Below, in pieces: positions 16,807 through 25,919 of a DNA stretch of 64,000 nt (position 1 is the first letter of the stretch; the number at the start of each line of letters is the position of its first letter). This DNA comes from Alicyclobacillus shizuokensis NBRC 103103 (GTDB lineage Bacteria; Bacillota; Bacilli; Alicyclobacillales; Alicyclobacillaceae): assembly GCF_001552255.1 (NCBI RefSeq), contig NZ_BCQV01000014.1, forward strand, positions 31,831 to 95,830, read 5' to 3'. A program made the position numbers and the translations under genes. A model generated the notes under the pieces. It saw nothing but the letters and a program-made list of their open reading frames with translations, did not search any database and had not been told where the DNA came from.

Positions 16807-17358
16807 CTACGGCATCGGGCCCAGTAGCAAGGTGACGGCCAAGACACTGGCAAACACACTCGCCACATCGGCCAGCAATCCGACCTTGAGCGCATAACGG
16901 AAATTGCGAATGCCGACACTGCCAAAGTACACGGTGATAATGTACAGGGTGGTGTCGGAACTGGCCTGCAGGGTGGACGCCAACTGTCCCAACCAGGAAT
17001 CGGGCCCAGCCTTCGGGTCTTGAAAGATGTGGGTCATGAACGCCAACGATGCCGAACTGCTGATGGGGCGCAACAGCCCGATGGGCAACACTTCGGGCGG
17101 AATGTGCAAAACACTCGTCACCGGTGTCAGACTCTGCACAAGCAAATCCATCGCTCCCGAGGCGCGGAACACCTCAACCGCCACCATCATAGCTACCAGG
17201 TGCGGCAAGAGCCGAATCGCGATCCCAAAGCCGCCCTTGGCCCCGTCGACAAAAGAATGGTAGAGAGGAACCCGCTTGATGTAGCCGGCGACCAGAATGC
17301 CGGCCACCAACAACGGCAAGAGCCAATTGGATACCGTGGCGATGGCAGTTTGCATCAA
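16807..17358 (-). CDS. spmB: Spore maturation protein SpmB
   Basis: 183 residues, polytopic, with the SpmB/nucleoside-recognition fold: VAGYIKRVPLYHSFVDGAKG, then IGLLRPISSSASLAFM and STLQASSDTTLYIITVYFG. With SpmA it is needed for full core dehydration and heat resistance of spores. Its start overlaps the spmA stop by four bases. Confidence 0.92.
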   Translation of the reverse strand: MMQTAIATVSNWLLPLLVAGILVAGYIKRVPLYHSFVDGAKGGFGIAIRLLPHLVAMMVAVEVFRASGAMDLLVQSLTPVTSVLHIPPEVLPIGLLRPISSSASLAFMTHIFQDPKAGPDSWLGQLASTLQASSDTTLYIITVYFGSVGIRNFRYALKVGLLADVASVFASVLAVTLLLGPMP

Positions 17359-17948
17359 CTGCGCCTCCGCCGTCTATCCCAGGCCCGAAATCCCCGATCC
17401 AACGCAATCGCCGTGACGGTGCCGAGGGCTGTGGCGATGATTGTGGTCCCAACCACGGACGTGGGATGGGTCGATCCGTACTGCATGCGGACGGCAATCA
17501 CCGTAGTGGGGATCAGCGTAATACTGGCGGTATTGACGGCCAATAATGTGCACATTGCGTCGCTGGCCGTTTCTTTGTCGGCGTTGAGGGTTTGCAGCTC
17601 GCGCATGGCGCGCAGCCCGAGTGGGGTTGCCGCATTGCCGATGCCGAGGATGTTGGCGCTCATATTGGCTAGAATAGCGCCCATAGCCGGGTGATCCTCA
17701 GGGACGGACGGATACAGCCAGCGTGTAACCGGCCGCAAGACGCGGGCCAATGTGTCAATCAAACCGGCCTTTTCGGCGATGCTCATGAGACCGTTCCAGA
17801 GTGCTATCACTCCAATAAGTGCCAAACTCAGTTCTACGCCGTGCTCGGCCCCACCCAGGATGGAGGCAGTCACTCGTTGCATGTGACCTGTGAACATGGC
17901 CGTCGTGACACCTGCCAGAAACAGACCGAGCCAGATGAGGTCAATCAT
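17355..17948 (-). CDS. spmA: Spore maturation protein SpmA
   Basis: 197 residues, membrane protein with the sister nucleoside-recognition domain: WNGLMSIAEKAGLIDTLARV, ILANMSANILGIGNAATPLG and LLAVNTASITLIPTTVIA. GGGGGTG stands before the ATG at 17948; the GTG nine bases earlier overlaps that site. Paired with spmB in one transcript. The DacB carboxypeptidase that precedes spmA in B. subtilis is missing here. Confidence 0.92.
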   Translation of the reverse strand: MIDLIWLGLFLAGVTTAMFTGHMQRVTASILGGAEHGVELSLALIGVIALWNGLMSIAEKAGLIDTLARVLRPVTRWLYPSVPEDHPAMGAILANMSANILGIGNAATPLGLRAMRELQTLNADKETASDAMCTLLAVNTASITLIPTTVIAVRMQYGSTHPTSVVGTTIIATALGTVTAIALDRGFRAWDRRRRRS

Positions 17949-18003
17949 AGCTGGCACACCCCCAGACCTTCACTGGTTTATGGGTATGCCAGCCGCTCTC
18001 GGT

Positions 18004-18438
18004 TTAGGACAACCCAGACGACTCGACTCGGCTGTCCTGCTGCACCTCACTTTTCGTCTTACCGCCCTGGAACAGGTGCTGGATCTTTTCCATCACTTGG
18101 GGTGCCATGTCAATCAACCGGTCGTACAGTTGATTCTCGTGATCGGCCGACAACAGCCGCACGTGCTCACCGTGGACAATGAGAAACCCGATAGGGGTGA
18201 TGGACACGCCGCCTCCCGAGCCCCCACCAAACGGGTGCTCCTGGGTTGTAGAGGCGTCTCGTCCGCTGCTGCCAAATTCGCTGCCACCGGCGGCGAAACC
18301 AAACCCCACCCGCGACACCGGCAAAATCACGGTACCGTCCGGGGCTTCAATCGGATCGCCGATAATCGTGTTGACGTCAACCATTTCGCGAATGCTGCTC
18401 ATGGCCGTCTGCATGAGCCCTTGAATTGGGTGTTCCAT
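18004..18438 (-). CDS. ytfJ: Sporulation protein YtfJ (GerW family)
   Basis: 144 residues. Diagnostic features are IREMVDVNTIIGDPI, ILPVSRVGFGFAAGGSEFG, a glycine-rich FGGGSGGGVSITPIGFLIVH and a polar tail. The family is made in the forespore and affects L-alanine germination. GGAGGGGAC precedes the ATG at 18438. Its first 62 bases overlap the end of the DUF2953 gene, the usual ytfI-ytfJ pairing. Confidence 0.9.
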   Translation of the reverse strand: MEHPIQGLMQTAMSSIREMVDVNTIIGDPIEAPDGTVILPVSRVGFGFAAGGSEFGSSGRDASTTQEHPFGGGSGGGVSITPIGFLIVHGEHVRLLSADHENQLYDRLIDMAPQVMEKIQHLFQGGKTKSEVQQDSRVESSGLS

Positions 18439-19087
18439 GGTGTCCCCTCCTTCGCCAGACGCGGAATAGCCCCATCATCGCGAGGATAGCGTAACCGAGG
18501 CGGAGCTTCATTATGCAGGAACCCTTCAACGTGAAGCCAGGGCTGTGAAACTCCGGCTGCACGACAATCGCGGGCTCAACGCGAAAGGAAAAGGTACGAA
18601 CCAGCATCACCATGACCAATCCCAGCCCCGACCAAATCAGACCATGCAACAGACCTGTTACCGCCGCGTCCTTAACTCCGTAACGGATGGTGAGGACAAA
18701 CTCGGTAATCCAAATCTTGGATAGCACCTCTTTCAGGATGCCCTTGATCTCCCGCAAGCGGGCGACCCATTGCGGCCAATGACGTATCAGATCCAAGACC
18801 TCATGGGTGGTAAGATCCATTGTGTGGCCAGGTTCCCGGCCCGACCAGCCGAAGGTCTCATGTTGAGCCGCCACGGATGGGCCGCCAGGCCCGAGAAGAA
18901 CCTCTATGTCATGGATTTTTTTATGGATGCGGACGAGACCCAGTACACTACGCAGCCGCACATCCATGCTGAACCGGGAATTGTGTGAAGGTTCCAGGGA
19001 TATATAGAGGGTAACGGGGAGCACCAGGATGAGCGCGAGGACCAAGACCAAGACTGCTACCAAGCATAGGATCCACAAACCCTCCAC
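18377..19087 (-). CDS. DUF2953 membrane protein (YtfI-like)
   Basis: 236 residues: one N-terminal membrane helix (WILCLVAVLVLVLALILVLP), a charged soluble part with LREIKGILKEVLSKIWITEF and IRYGVKDAAVTGLLHGLIWS, and a second hydrophobic region. This matches DUF2953/YtfI, always found next to ytfJ in spore-formers. The start is uncertain: the frame begins with GTG at 19087 and no clear ribosome site. An 89-base gap separates it from scpB. Confidence 0.78.
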   Translation of the reverse strand: MEGLWILCLVAVLVLVLALILVLPVTLYISLEPSHNSRFSMDVRLRSVLGLVRIHKKIHDIEVLLGPGGPSVAAQHETFGWSGREPGHTMDLTTHEVLDLIRHWPQWVARLREIKGILKEVLSKIWITEFVLTIRYGVKDAAVTGLLHGLIWSGLGLVMVMLVRTFSFRVEPAIVVQPEFHSPGFTLKGSCIMKLRLGYAILAMMGLFRVWRRRGHHGTPNSRAHADGHEQHSRNG

Positions 19088-19176
19088 CCCGATACCCAGC
19101 GAATTGAAAGCCGAGCTTCTTTCCGTGACTGTCGCCGGACGTCCATTATCCTATCCAGAATCGTCCAGCTCATGCA

Positions 19177-19746
19177 TCAATCCCTGGGAACGCTGGTACG
19201 CTGCTCGAACAAGGAAAGGTCTAAGGACACGTCGCTCATTTCCGGCAACGGAGGGAGGTCCTCCAAACTGCGCAGACCAAAGGTTTGCAAAAAGGTGTCC
19301 GTGGTGCCGTACAAAATGGGCCGGCCCGGCGCATTCTGCCTTCCCACTTCAGTAATCAGACGACGATGAACGAGGGTTGCGATGGCACGGTCCGACTTCA
19401 CCCCGCGGACATCTTCAATCTCGGCACGGGAGATCGGCTGACGATACGCTACAATGGACAACACCTCAAGGGCGGCCGTGCTCAACTGAGTGGCCACCGG
19501 GGTATGGGCCAATCGGCGCAAATAGATGGCGTGCTCGGGCCTTGTGACTAACTGCCAACTCCCGGCAAATTCGACCAATGCCAACCCAGCGCTGCGCTCG
19601 TCGTACTGTTTTTGCAGTTCCAGGCAAAGCTGGCGCGTCTCCTCTACTCCCAGCTGCAGGACATCGGCAAGCTCTTCGGTCGTCAAGCCCTCACTGCCCG
19701 CGGCAAACAGCAAAGCCTCCAGCGGGCCGGTCACATTGAGCAGCAC
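19177..19746 (-). CDS. scpB: Segregation and condensation protein B
   Basis: 189 residues. Two winged-helix domains; typical stretches are EALLFAAGSEGLTTEELADV near the N-terminus and LEVLSIVAYRQPISRAEIED plus GRPILYGTTDTFLQTFGL later. ScpB dimerises and binds ScpA in the SMC complex that compacts chromosomes. The GTG at 19746 follows GGGAGG by seven bases; an ATG at 19764 lies on top of that site. Two bases separate scpA and the longer frame, so the genes are coupled. Confidence 0.92.
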   Translation of the reverse strand: MLLNVTGPLEALLFAAGSEGLTTEELADVLQLGVEETRQLCLELQKQYDERSAGLALVEFAGSWQLVTRPEHAIYLRRLAHTPVATQLSTAALEVLSIVAYRQPISRAEIEDVRGVKSDRAIATLVHRRLITEVGRQNAPGRPILYGTTDTFLQTFGLRSLEDLPPLPEMSDVSLDLSLFEQRTSVPRD

Positions 19747-19766
19747 CCTTACACCTCCCATCATGC

Positions 19767-20504
19767 TTACGCGGTCGCACGACCATCCAACAATACGACT
19801 TCGATGTCAGCAAAGGGCGACGCTTGCGTGCAAACCACCCGCCGTTCCTTGACCAACTCCAACACGGCGAGAAAGGTGGACACCAGTTCCTCGCGGGCGC
19901 TATCCACAGGGAGCAGATCATAGAAATTGCATCGTTGCCAGCGCTGGAGCCGCTGCAGGACCCACTCCATCATCTCCTCCACGCTGATGACGGTGCCTGT
20001 AATTTGCGCCGATTGGTGTTGGGGCGGTACGCGGCGCATGAGCGCTCGATAAGCGTCCACCAACACCCACATGCTCATCTCCGGCAAGGGGGGAGCCTCC
20101 GGCGTATAGGGCCTCAGGTCCATGGGTTCGCGGGAAAAGACGAGACTCTGGCGGCGCTCCAACTCCTGCAGCCGCGCAGCCGCCCACTTGCAGCGTTGAT
20201 ACTCCAGCAGTTGCTGTACAAGTTGCTCGCGCGGGTCTTCGTCGGAGTCGGGGAGTTCCTCCTGTTGTTGCGATTGGCGCGGCAGCAGCATGCGACTTTT
20301 GATGGCCAGCAATGTGGCCGCCATCACGATGAATTCACTCGCTATCTCCAAGGACAGTTCTTCCATGGCGCGCAGGTACTGCATATATTGTTCCGTCACC
20401 AACGCGATGGGGATGTCGTGGATGTCGATTTCATGCTTCTGAATGAGATGCAAGAGCAGATCGAGCGGACCGCTGAATGTATCCAGCACGATCTCGTATG
20501 CCAT
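19767..20504 (-). CDS. scpA: Segregation and condensation protein A (kleisin)
   Basis: 245 residues. The kleisin N-terminal signature FSGPLDLLLHLIQKHEIDIH (~9-28) and EFIVMAATLLAIKSRMLLP are clear, and the C-terminal winged helix ends near LLPVDSAREELVSTFLAVLE. It bridges the SMC heads. AGGAGG eight bases upstream sets the ATG at 20504, one base beyond the stop of the site-2 protease gene. Confidence 0.93.
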   Translation of the reverse strand: MAYEIVLDTFSGPLDLLLHLIQKHEIDIHDIPIALVTEQYMQYLRAMEELSLEIASEFIVMAATLLAIKSRMLLPRQSQQQEELPDSDEDPREQLVQQLLEYQRCKWAAARLQELERRQSLVFSREPMDLRPYTPEAPPLPEMSMWVLVDAYRALMRRVPPQHQSAQITGTVISVEEMMEWVLQRLQRWQRCNFYDLLPVDSAREELVSTFLAVLELVKERRVVCTQASPFADIEVVLLDGRATA

Positions 20505-20505
20505 C

Positions 20506-21156
20506 TCAAAAACCTCCTGTATAAAAGCCAAACCAAGAGGCGACAAATTGCCAGGACGCATTCAGCATGGGCGATAGAATCGTATTGCGCAGGGGCGGGA
20601 TGACCACCACCAGCAGGAGCAAAAACGGGCCATAGGTTTCATATCGATGGTGCCAGGACATGTGACGATAAGGAACCCAGGCTGAAACGACACGGGACCC
20701 GTCCAGCGGGGGTACCGGGATCAAGTTGAAGACGCACAGTGTCACATTGACCACGGCACCCCACGTCAACAGCTGCAACGCAAAAGCTGGCAAGCCATTA
20801 GAGGAAAATCCAGACACGGGTACAACACGAAGCACAAGGAAGCACACCACAGCCAGCAGCAAATTCGATGCGGGACCGGCTAAAGCCACGAACATGAGGT
20901 CACGGCGTCCATGCCTCAAGCGCGACACATCCACGGGTACCGGCTTAGCCCAGCCAATCGGACCAAAAAGGATCAAGATCAGCCCGAGTGGATCGAGATG
21001 GACCAACGGATTCAAGGACAGGCGGCCCGCCAGACGGGCCGTATTGTCGCCGAGACGGTCTGCCATCCACGCGTGAGCAAACTCATGAAACACAAGGCTA
21101 ATGGGAATGGTGATGACATAGAAGATGAAGTTGGGACTGAACAGGTTCTGAAGCAA
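20506..21156 (-). CDS. Site-2-protease family metallopeptidase (M50)
   Basis: 216-residue membrane protease. The zinc motif FHEFAH (His24, Glu25, His28) lies in the first membrane helix and the third ligand in NLIPVPPLDGSRV. Such short M50 proteins are usual next to scpA-scpB in Bacillales; the substrate is unknown. It starts with TTG at 21156, preceded by AAAGGGG. Co-transcribed with scpA. Confidence 0.88.
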   Translation of the reverse strand: MLQNLFSPNFIFYVITIPISLVFHEFAHAWMADRLGDNTARLAGRLSLNPLVHLDPLGLILILFGPIGWAKPVPVDVSRLRHGRRDLMFVALAGPASNLLLAVVCFLVLRVVPVSGFSSNGLPAFALQLLTWGAVVNVTLCVFNLIPVPPLDGSRVVSAWVPYRHMSWHHRYETYGPFLLLLVVVIPPLRNTILSPMLNASWQFVASWFGFYTGGF

Positions 21157-21213
21157 GGAACGAACCCCTTTTGCGCCCGTTTGCGCAGCTCTGGAGCCAC
21201 TCTGGTGGAGCTA

Positions 21214-21987
21214 TTATAACACAGACGGACTGCCCATGGTCCGGATTCGCCAGGGCCAGGCGATCCGTTCGTACCACCCCATGAGTGGCAGGCGCCGGAT
21301 TTCGGCCTGCCACACCGCACGCATCCCAGCACAACGAGCAGCGACCACCAGGCAATTTTGCTCCATGGCCGGAAAGCCTACAGGCAGCACCAGCACCTCC
21401 ACAAAGGAATCGGTTAGGGCGCGCAGAAATCGAGCAGCCTCTCGGACCGGCGGCACACTCATGATCATGTTGAATGCCGCCACCCCAACCTCAGATAGAT
21501 GATCATGAACAAGATTGGCAAAGGAAGGTTGTAAACATGGGCTGTAGATGCGGTCCCGCAGGTAAGCATCGACAAAGATAAGGTCATAGACCTCCGAGCT
21601 GGTCTCCAGAAAATGAACTCCGTCGCCGACGTAGTAACGGGTTTCGTCGGTCGGTGGACTGTCAAAATACTCGAGCGCTACATCGACGACCGTCTCGTCC
21701 AACTCAACGCCCACCTGTCGGCAGTCCGGCCACAAACGGCGGACGGATCGTAAAGCCGTGCCGGTGCCCACGCCGACAGCGAGGAAGCGCTGTGGCGCCT
21801 TCACGGCGGCGGCCAAGGCGTAAAACGCCCGTTGGTAGGGAAACACGGGCCGCCACGGACGGGTGATGTCCAAGGCGCCCTGCCAACCGCCGCCGCGGCC
21901 GAAACGGAGATAGCGGATACGCCCGCGGCGAATGACTTGAATGTCATGTACTTGACCGCGACGTTCCAATTCCACGATTCCGTTCAC
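21214..21987 (-). CDS. Spermidine-synthase-like methyltransferase fold protein
   Basis: 257 residues with a Rossmann core: FLAVGVGTGTALRSVRRLWP, VGVELDETVVDVALEYF, YYVGDGVHFLE and YDLIFVDAYL. The layout is that of spermidine-synthase-like proteins, but the aminopropyltransferase gate-keeping motif GGGDG is replaced by GVGTG, so polyamine synthesis is not assured. A GTG at 21987 is preferred, with GGGGTGGG just upstream. Single gene. Confidence 0.75.
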   Translation of the reverse strand: MNGIVELERRGQVHDIQVIRRGRIRYLRFGRGGGWQGALDITRPWRPVFPYQRAFYALAAAVKAPQRFLAVGVGTGTALRSVRRLWPDCRQVGVELDETVVDVALEYFDSPPTDETRYYVGDGVHFLETSSEVYDLIFVDAYLRDRIYSPCLQPSFANLVHDHLSEVGVAAFNMIMSVPPVREAARFLRALTDSFVEVLVLPVGFPAMEQNCLVVAARCAGMRAVWQAEIRRLPLMGWYERIAWPWRIRTMGSPSVL

Positions 21988-22050
21988 TGGCCCACCCCTT
22001 TGTCGTTGTTGGGTTGAGTCCAGTATAGACCACAACCGGACAGGTTGTCG

Positions 22051-22176
22051 CTACGCGGTTCGCGGTTGTGGGTGTTGCCACAGGCGGGCGATGCGTGGCC
22101 ACCATGGGCGAACAACGGATATAAACATTTGAAACATGCCGAAATAGCGGAACAGCCGCGGGAGAAACAAAAGCAT
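22051..22176 (-). CDS. Candidate 41-residue basic hydrophobic peptide
   Basis: ATG at 22176 with GAGGAG ten bases upstream. It encodes MLLFLPRLFRYFGMFQMFIS and an Arg/Trp/Pro-rich tail. One amphipathic or membrane-associating helix is likely. A 17-base inverted repeat (ACAACC/GGTTGT) lies directly beyond its stop. There is no homologue I can name; support is only the ribosome site and the amino-acid pattern. Confidence 0.35.
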   Translation of the reverse strand: MLLFLPRLFRYFGMFQMFISVVRPWWPRIARLWQHPQPRTA

Positions 22177-22278
22177 GCTGAGCAATCTCCTCATCTCCAA
22201 TACGGATTTCGAAAGGGCATCGCAGGCGTCTCGCTGTTAGGTTATGCACACTCTCCAGTTCGTGCACAGGCTTCTCGA

Positions 22279-22644
22279 CTAGCCTTTGGGCTTGGCTACA
22301 AGAGCGGCCAAGAAGGCGAAGATGATGGCGGCCGAGATGCCGGCGCTGGTCACTTCAAAAATCCCGGTGATCACGCCCATCAGGCCGTGCAACTTCATTT
22401 CCGCCAACGCGCCATGCACCAGCGAATTGCCAAAACTGGTAATCGGTACAGTGGCTCCCGCGCCGGCAAAGCGAATCAACGGATCATAAAGACCGATGCC
22501 GTCCAGCACCGCGCCGGCCACCACGAGAATCACCATGACCTGGCCGGGATTGAGTTTCAGGGAGTCCATAAGAATTTGTCCGATGGCGCAGATGGCGCCA
22601 CCGACCAGAAACGCGTATAAAAATCCCTCCCACCCCGCTTGCAT
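22279..22644 (-). CDS. spoVAE: Stage V sporulation protein AE
   Basis: 121 residues, four hydrophobic segments, with [36 protein letters not shown] and [17 protein letters not shown]. This is the SpoVAEb form. With SpoVAC and SpoVAD it makes the channel that moves Ca-dipicolinate into and out of spores. Three bases separate it from spoVAD. Confidence 0.92.
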   Translation of the reverse strand: MQAGWEGFLYAFLVGGAICAIGQILMDSLKLNPGQVMVILVVAGAVLDGIGLYDPLIRFAGAGATVPITSFGNSLVHGALAEMKLHGLMGVITGIFEVTSAGISAAIIFAFLAALVAKPKG

Positions 22645-22647
22645 AGG

Positions 22648-23661
22648 TCAATCCTCCATCCTTTCAAAAACAACGGCATGCGACACGGAAGGTACGCTTT
22701 CCCCCTGTTGGACGGTGACGGCAGACATCAAGGCACCGGTGGCAGAGACCAAAATCCGTCGGAATGTCCCGGATGCCAGTTGTCGCAGCAAATGAGCAAA
22801 TGTAACCAGTGTGCAGCAGGCCCCGCCGCTCCCCCCGGAGAGCACCTCAGGCTGGTCCTTGCGGTAGATGAGCAGACCACAGTCAACCAACCGCTCTCCC
22901 AGATGATGACCGTCGCGTGCGAGCAGGTCCCGCAGGATGTTGTGGCCGATTTGCCCCAGATCGCCGGTGGCGATGCAATCGAAGTCATCCCACTTGCGCC
23001 CGGTATCCTGCAGATGGGCGGTTATGGTGCTGTACGCCGCTGGGGCCATCGCGGCTCCCATCTCCCATGGACTTTTCATCTGCATATCCACGACCTGGCC
23101 TATGGTCGCTTCGGTGACGGCCACCGTGCCGCCAGTTCCAGCGAGAATGGCGGCTCCTGCACCGGTCACCGTGCGTTGGGCGGTAGGTGGTTTTTGCGCT
23201 CCGTACTCCGTAGGGTTACGAAACTGTCGTTCGGCGGTTGCAAAATGGCTCGACGTGCCCACGAGAACCTTGTCCGCGACACCGCTGTCTATGGTCAACG
23301 CGCCGATGGCCAGTGCCTCGCAGATCGAGGCGCAGGCGCTGTAGACCCCGAGCACCGGCACCGGATAGGCACGCAATCCAAAATAGAAACCGGCCAGTTG
23401 CGCGTTGAGGTCTGCGCCAATCAACAAATCGATGTCTGGTGGCTTGAGCTTCGCCTTGTTCAGGGCCACCTCCACGGCTTCGTCGAACAGGTGCTGCTCT
23501 ACCTGTTCCCAGGTGTTCAAACCAAGCCGGTCGTCGTTGTGCCGGACGTCAAACTCGTCGCCGAGCGGCCCCTCCCCCTCGTTCTTTCCAGCCACCGTCG
23601 CCGTCACCAAAACGCGCGGCGGACGGGCAAACCGCCACGTTTGAGCCCCCATAAGCGGCAC
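22648..23661 (-). CDS. spoVAD: Stage V sporulation protein AD
   Basis: 337 residues with a thiolase-like fold: IDLLIGADLNAQLAGFYFGL, VYSACASICEALAIGA, GAGAAILAGTGG and CIATGDLGQIGHNILRDLL. In Bacillus the protein binds dipicolinic acid. A GTG at 23661 follows GGGGGGAC. Middle gene of the spoVAC-D-E set. Confidence 0.93.
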   Translation of the reverse strand: MPLMGAQTWRFARPPRVLVTATVAGKNEGEGPLGDEFDVRHNDDRLGLNTWEQVEQHLFDEAVEVALNKAKLKPPDIDLLIGADLNAQLAGFYFGLRAYPVPVLGVYSACASICEALAIGALTIDSGVADKVLVGTSSHFATAERQFRNPTEYGAQKPPTAQRTVTGAGAAILAGTGGTVAVTEATIGQVVDMQMKSPWEMGAAMAPAAYSTITAHLQDTGRKWDDFDCIATGDLGQIGHNILRDLLARDGHHLGERLVDCGLLIYRKDQPEVLSGGSGGACCTLVTFAHLLRQLASGTFRRILVSATGALMSAVTVQQGESVPSVSHAVVFERMED

Positions 23662-23693
23662 CGGTACGTCCCCCCTGTCAGGCCAAGAGTTGT

Positions 23694-24152
23694 CTAAAGG
23701 TGCTGGATGGCGTATCGCGCCAAGGCCACGAAGAAGGCGCTGACCACGCCGTAGACGATTACGGGACCCGCCAGTTTAAACATGTTGCCGCCGACGCCGA
23801 GCACCAGGCCCTCGCTGCGGTATTCCATGGCCGCCGACGCCATGGTATTGGCAAAGCCGGTTATCGGCACGGCCGACCCAGCACCCGCCCAAGCGGCAAA
23901 CCGGTCATAGACGCCGAGCGCTGTGAAAATCACGGATAGGAGCACCATGACCGCGCTGGTCGGATTCCCCGCCTCCTTGGGACTAAAATGACCGTAACGC
24001 ACAAACAACAAGAGGACGATTTGCCCGATGACGCATACGCCCCCACCCACCAAGAAGGCCCGAACGGTGTTGCGCAGTATCGGCCGAGATGGGGTATGGC
24101 TCTGAGCAAGCTGCTGATAGTCGGATGCGTCTTGACGAACGCGCGCAGGCAT
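23694..24152 (-). CDS. spoVAC: Stage V sporulation protein AC
   Basis: 152 residues, membrane protein with RAFLVGGGVCVIGQIVLLLF, LGVYDRFAAWAGAGSAVPI and GFANTMASAAMEYRSEGLVL. SpoVAC is the mechanosensitive channel part of the SpoVA complex. AGGAGGGG precedes the ATG at 24152. The spoVAA and spoVAB genes that stand first in B. subtilis are absent, so this organism carries the minimal C-D-E set at this locus. Confidence 0.93.
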   Translation of the reverse strand: MPARVRQDASDYQQLAQSHTPSRPILRNTVRAFLVGGGVCVIGQIVLLLFVRYGHFSPKEAGNPTSAVMVLLSVIFTALGVYDRFAAWAGAGSAVPITGFANTMASAAMEYRSEGLVLGVGGNMFKLAGPVIVYGVVSAFFVALARYAIQHL

Positions 24153-24268
24153 AGGACCCCTCCTCATACAGTTCCCCCCACCGTACGGACGGAGTGCGGA
24201 TCTGGCATGTGCCCCGTGACACGGATGCCCGCATAGTATGTCCGAGGGTCTGGAAGCTTACGCGAAGG

Positions 24269-25027
24269 TCACGATTCGAGCTGTTGGCGGATGCTGCGGA
24301 GGATTTTTTTCTCCAGGCGGGACACCTGCACCTGCGATATGCCCAGCACAGCAGCGACGTCAGACTGGGTTTTGTCCTTAAAAAAGCGCAGATAGACAAT
24401 TAAGCGTTCCCGTTCCGGCAGGCGTCCCAAGACTTCGTGCAGGGCGATGTGGTCCAACCAAGACACGCTCTCTTCGTCGGCAATCTGATCCATCAGATAA
24501 ATCGGATCCCCATCGTTTTCAAACACCGTTTCGTGAATGGACGTGGGCGCACGCAGCGCCTCTTGAGCAAACACAACTTCGGATGGGTCAATCCCCAACT
24601 CGTCGGCAATCTCGGTGATCTGAGGCTGCCGGCCCAAGCGTTTCGCCAATTCGTCCCGGGCCCGGCGAATGTGGCGGGCGGTCTCCTTCAAGCTGCGGCT
24701 GACCTTCACGGTGCTATCGTCGCGCAAGAAACGTTGAATTTCGCCAATGATCATCGGGACAGCATATGTAGAAAATTTCACATCGTAACTCAGGTCGAAT
24801 TTGTCGATAGCCTTCATGAGGCCAATGACACCAATCTGAAACAAGTCGTCCGCCTCGTAACCGCGGCCCAAGAATCTCTGCACCACAGCCCACACTAAAC
24901 GCTGATTGCCAATCACAAGTTCATCCCGGGCCGCAACATCCCCCTGTTGACTGCGCGCAATCAACGCGCGAATCTCTTCGTCGGAGTACCTACGGGAACG
25001 CTCCTCGGTATCGTTGACATAATCCAT
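24269..25027 (-). CDS. sigF: Forespore sigma factor SigF
   Basis: 252 residues. Region 2 (NQRLVWAVVQRFLGRGYEAD, then DLFQIGVIGLMKAIDKFDLS), region 3 and region 4 (QSDVAAVLGISQVQVSRLEK) are complete. SigF is the first forespore-specific sigma factor, held inactive by SpoIIAB. GGAGACC precedes the ATG. The gene order spoIIAA-spoIIAB-sigF is as in Bacillus, with 15 bases between spoIIAB and sigF. Confidence 0.95.
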   Translation of the reverse strand: MDYVNDTEERSRRYSDEEIRALIARSQQGDVAARDELVIGNQRLVWAVVQRFLGRGYEADDLFQIGVIGLMKAIDKFDLSYDVKFSTYAVPMIIGEIQRFLRDDSTVKVSRSLKETARHIRRARDELAKRLGRQPQITEIADELGIDPSEVVFAQEALRAPTSIHETVFENDGDPIYLMDQIADEESVSWLDHIALHEVLGRLPERERLIVYLRFFKDKTQSDVAAVLGISQVQVSRLEKKILRSIRQQLES

Positions 25028-25042
25028 ACGAGAGGTCTCCTA

Positions 25043-25507
25043 TCACTGACCATCCAGGACCGGTGCCATCCGCTTCCGCATCCGGACCTTCGTGCCATGT
25101 TCGGGAATCGACTCGATGACTAGCTCATCTACGAAGTTTTCCATTATCGTTATGCCCATCCCCGACCGCTCCAATTCGGGCCGTGACGTATAAAGCGGCT
25201 GTCTGGCTTGCTCAATGTCCTCGATCCCGACGCCATCATCTTCAATCACGACTTCGACCACGCCATCCTGGATAGCGCACTCAATCCGCACCTCTCCGGG
25301 GGCGTCTGCATAGCCGTGAATAATCGCATTGGTCACAGCCTCCGAAACGGCCGTTTTCAACTCAGTCAACTGCTCCATCGTCGGATCCAGCTGGGCTGCA
25401 AAGGAAGCCACCGCCACACGCGCCAACGATTCGTTCTCGGACTGGGCGGGGAATTGGAGACGCAAGTAATTGTCCACCGCCACTTGGGTCTGTAGTTCGC
25501 GATTCAT
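25043..25507 (-). CDS. spoIIAB: Anti-sigma-F factor / serine kinase SpoIIAB
   Basis: 154 residues, GHKL kinase fold: [20 protein letters not shown] (N box), [10 protein letters not shown] and [16 protein letters not shown]. It binds SigF and phosphorylates SpoIIAA. Two adjacent ATGs lie at 25510 and 25507; the second is better spaced from GGGAGGG. Overlapping or touching starts and stops show tight translational coupling with spoIIAA. Confidence 0.95.
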   Translation of the reverse strand: MNRELQTQVAVDNYLRLQFPAQSENESLARVAVASFAAQLDPTMEQLTELKTAVSEAVTNAIIHGYADAPGEVRIECAIQDGVVEVVIEDDGVGIEDIEQARQPLYTSRPELERSGMGITIMENFVDELVIESIPEHGTKVRMRKRMAPVLDGQ

Positions 25508-25510
25508 CAT

Positions 25511-25855
25511 TCATCCCTCCCGCAAGCATTGCAGCGCCTCGTCCACCGTCGCGGCGACGGGGAGAATGCGCTTGAGCCCGGACAGTTCGAACAAGCGAGC
25601 AAGAGACTCATTCACCTCGCACAGGACCATCCGGCCGTGCCGCTCGGTGACAGTCCTGTACCGCCCCAGAATCAATCCCAAAGCGGAACTGTCCACAAAA
25701 TCAAGATCCCGAAACGACATGACCAATCCTCGGTATCCTGTCCTTTCTAATTCTGCCTCAATTTGGTCTCGAATGGTTTCCACTTCATGATGATCCAATT
25801 CTCCGCCGAGTTTCACCACCACCACGTGATCATGCACCTGCAGCTGCATGGCCAT
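25511..25855 (-). CDS. spoIIAA: Anti-anti-sigma factor SpoIIAA
   Basis: 114-residue STAS protein. The phosphorylated serine is Ser57 in LDFVDSSALGLILGRY. Dephosphorylated SpoIIAA frees SigF from SpoIIAB. The ATG at 25855 has GGGGGGAAC upstream; the next ATG (two codons on) is possible. First gene of the operon. Confidence 0.94.
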   Translation of the reverse strand: MAMQLQVHDHVVVVKLGGELDHHEVETIRDQIEAELERTGYRGLVMSFRDLDFVDSSALGLILGRYRTVTERHGRMVLCEVNESLARLFELSGLKRILPVAATVDEALQCLREG

Positions 25856-25894
25856 GCTGTTCCCCCCAATCAAACACTGATTTCACTTTAAACT

Positions 25895-25919
25895 ATTTGT
25901 GAAGGATACATGTTCTCCT
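25895..25919 (-). promoter_or_regulatory. Candidate sigma-H promoter of the spoIIA operon
   Basis: On the minus strand AGGAGAA (25919-25913), about 13 bases, then CAAATAG (25899-25893). This resembles the sigma-H pattern AGGAnnT-N12-GAAT, which drives spoIIA in B. subtilis, but the -10 is imperfect. Placement 40 to 65 bases before the SpoIIAA start fits. Confidence 0.35.

Noticed and set aside
22639..23697. 352-codon plus-strand frame opposite spoVAD
   Set aside because: SpoVAD on the other strand is certain; this frame is a codon-bias shadow without motif or start signal.
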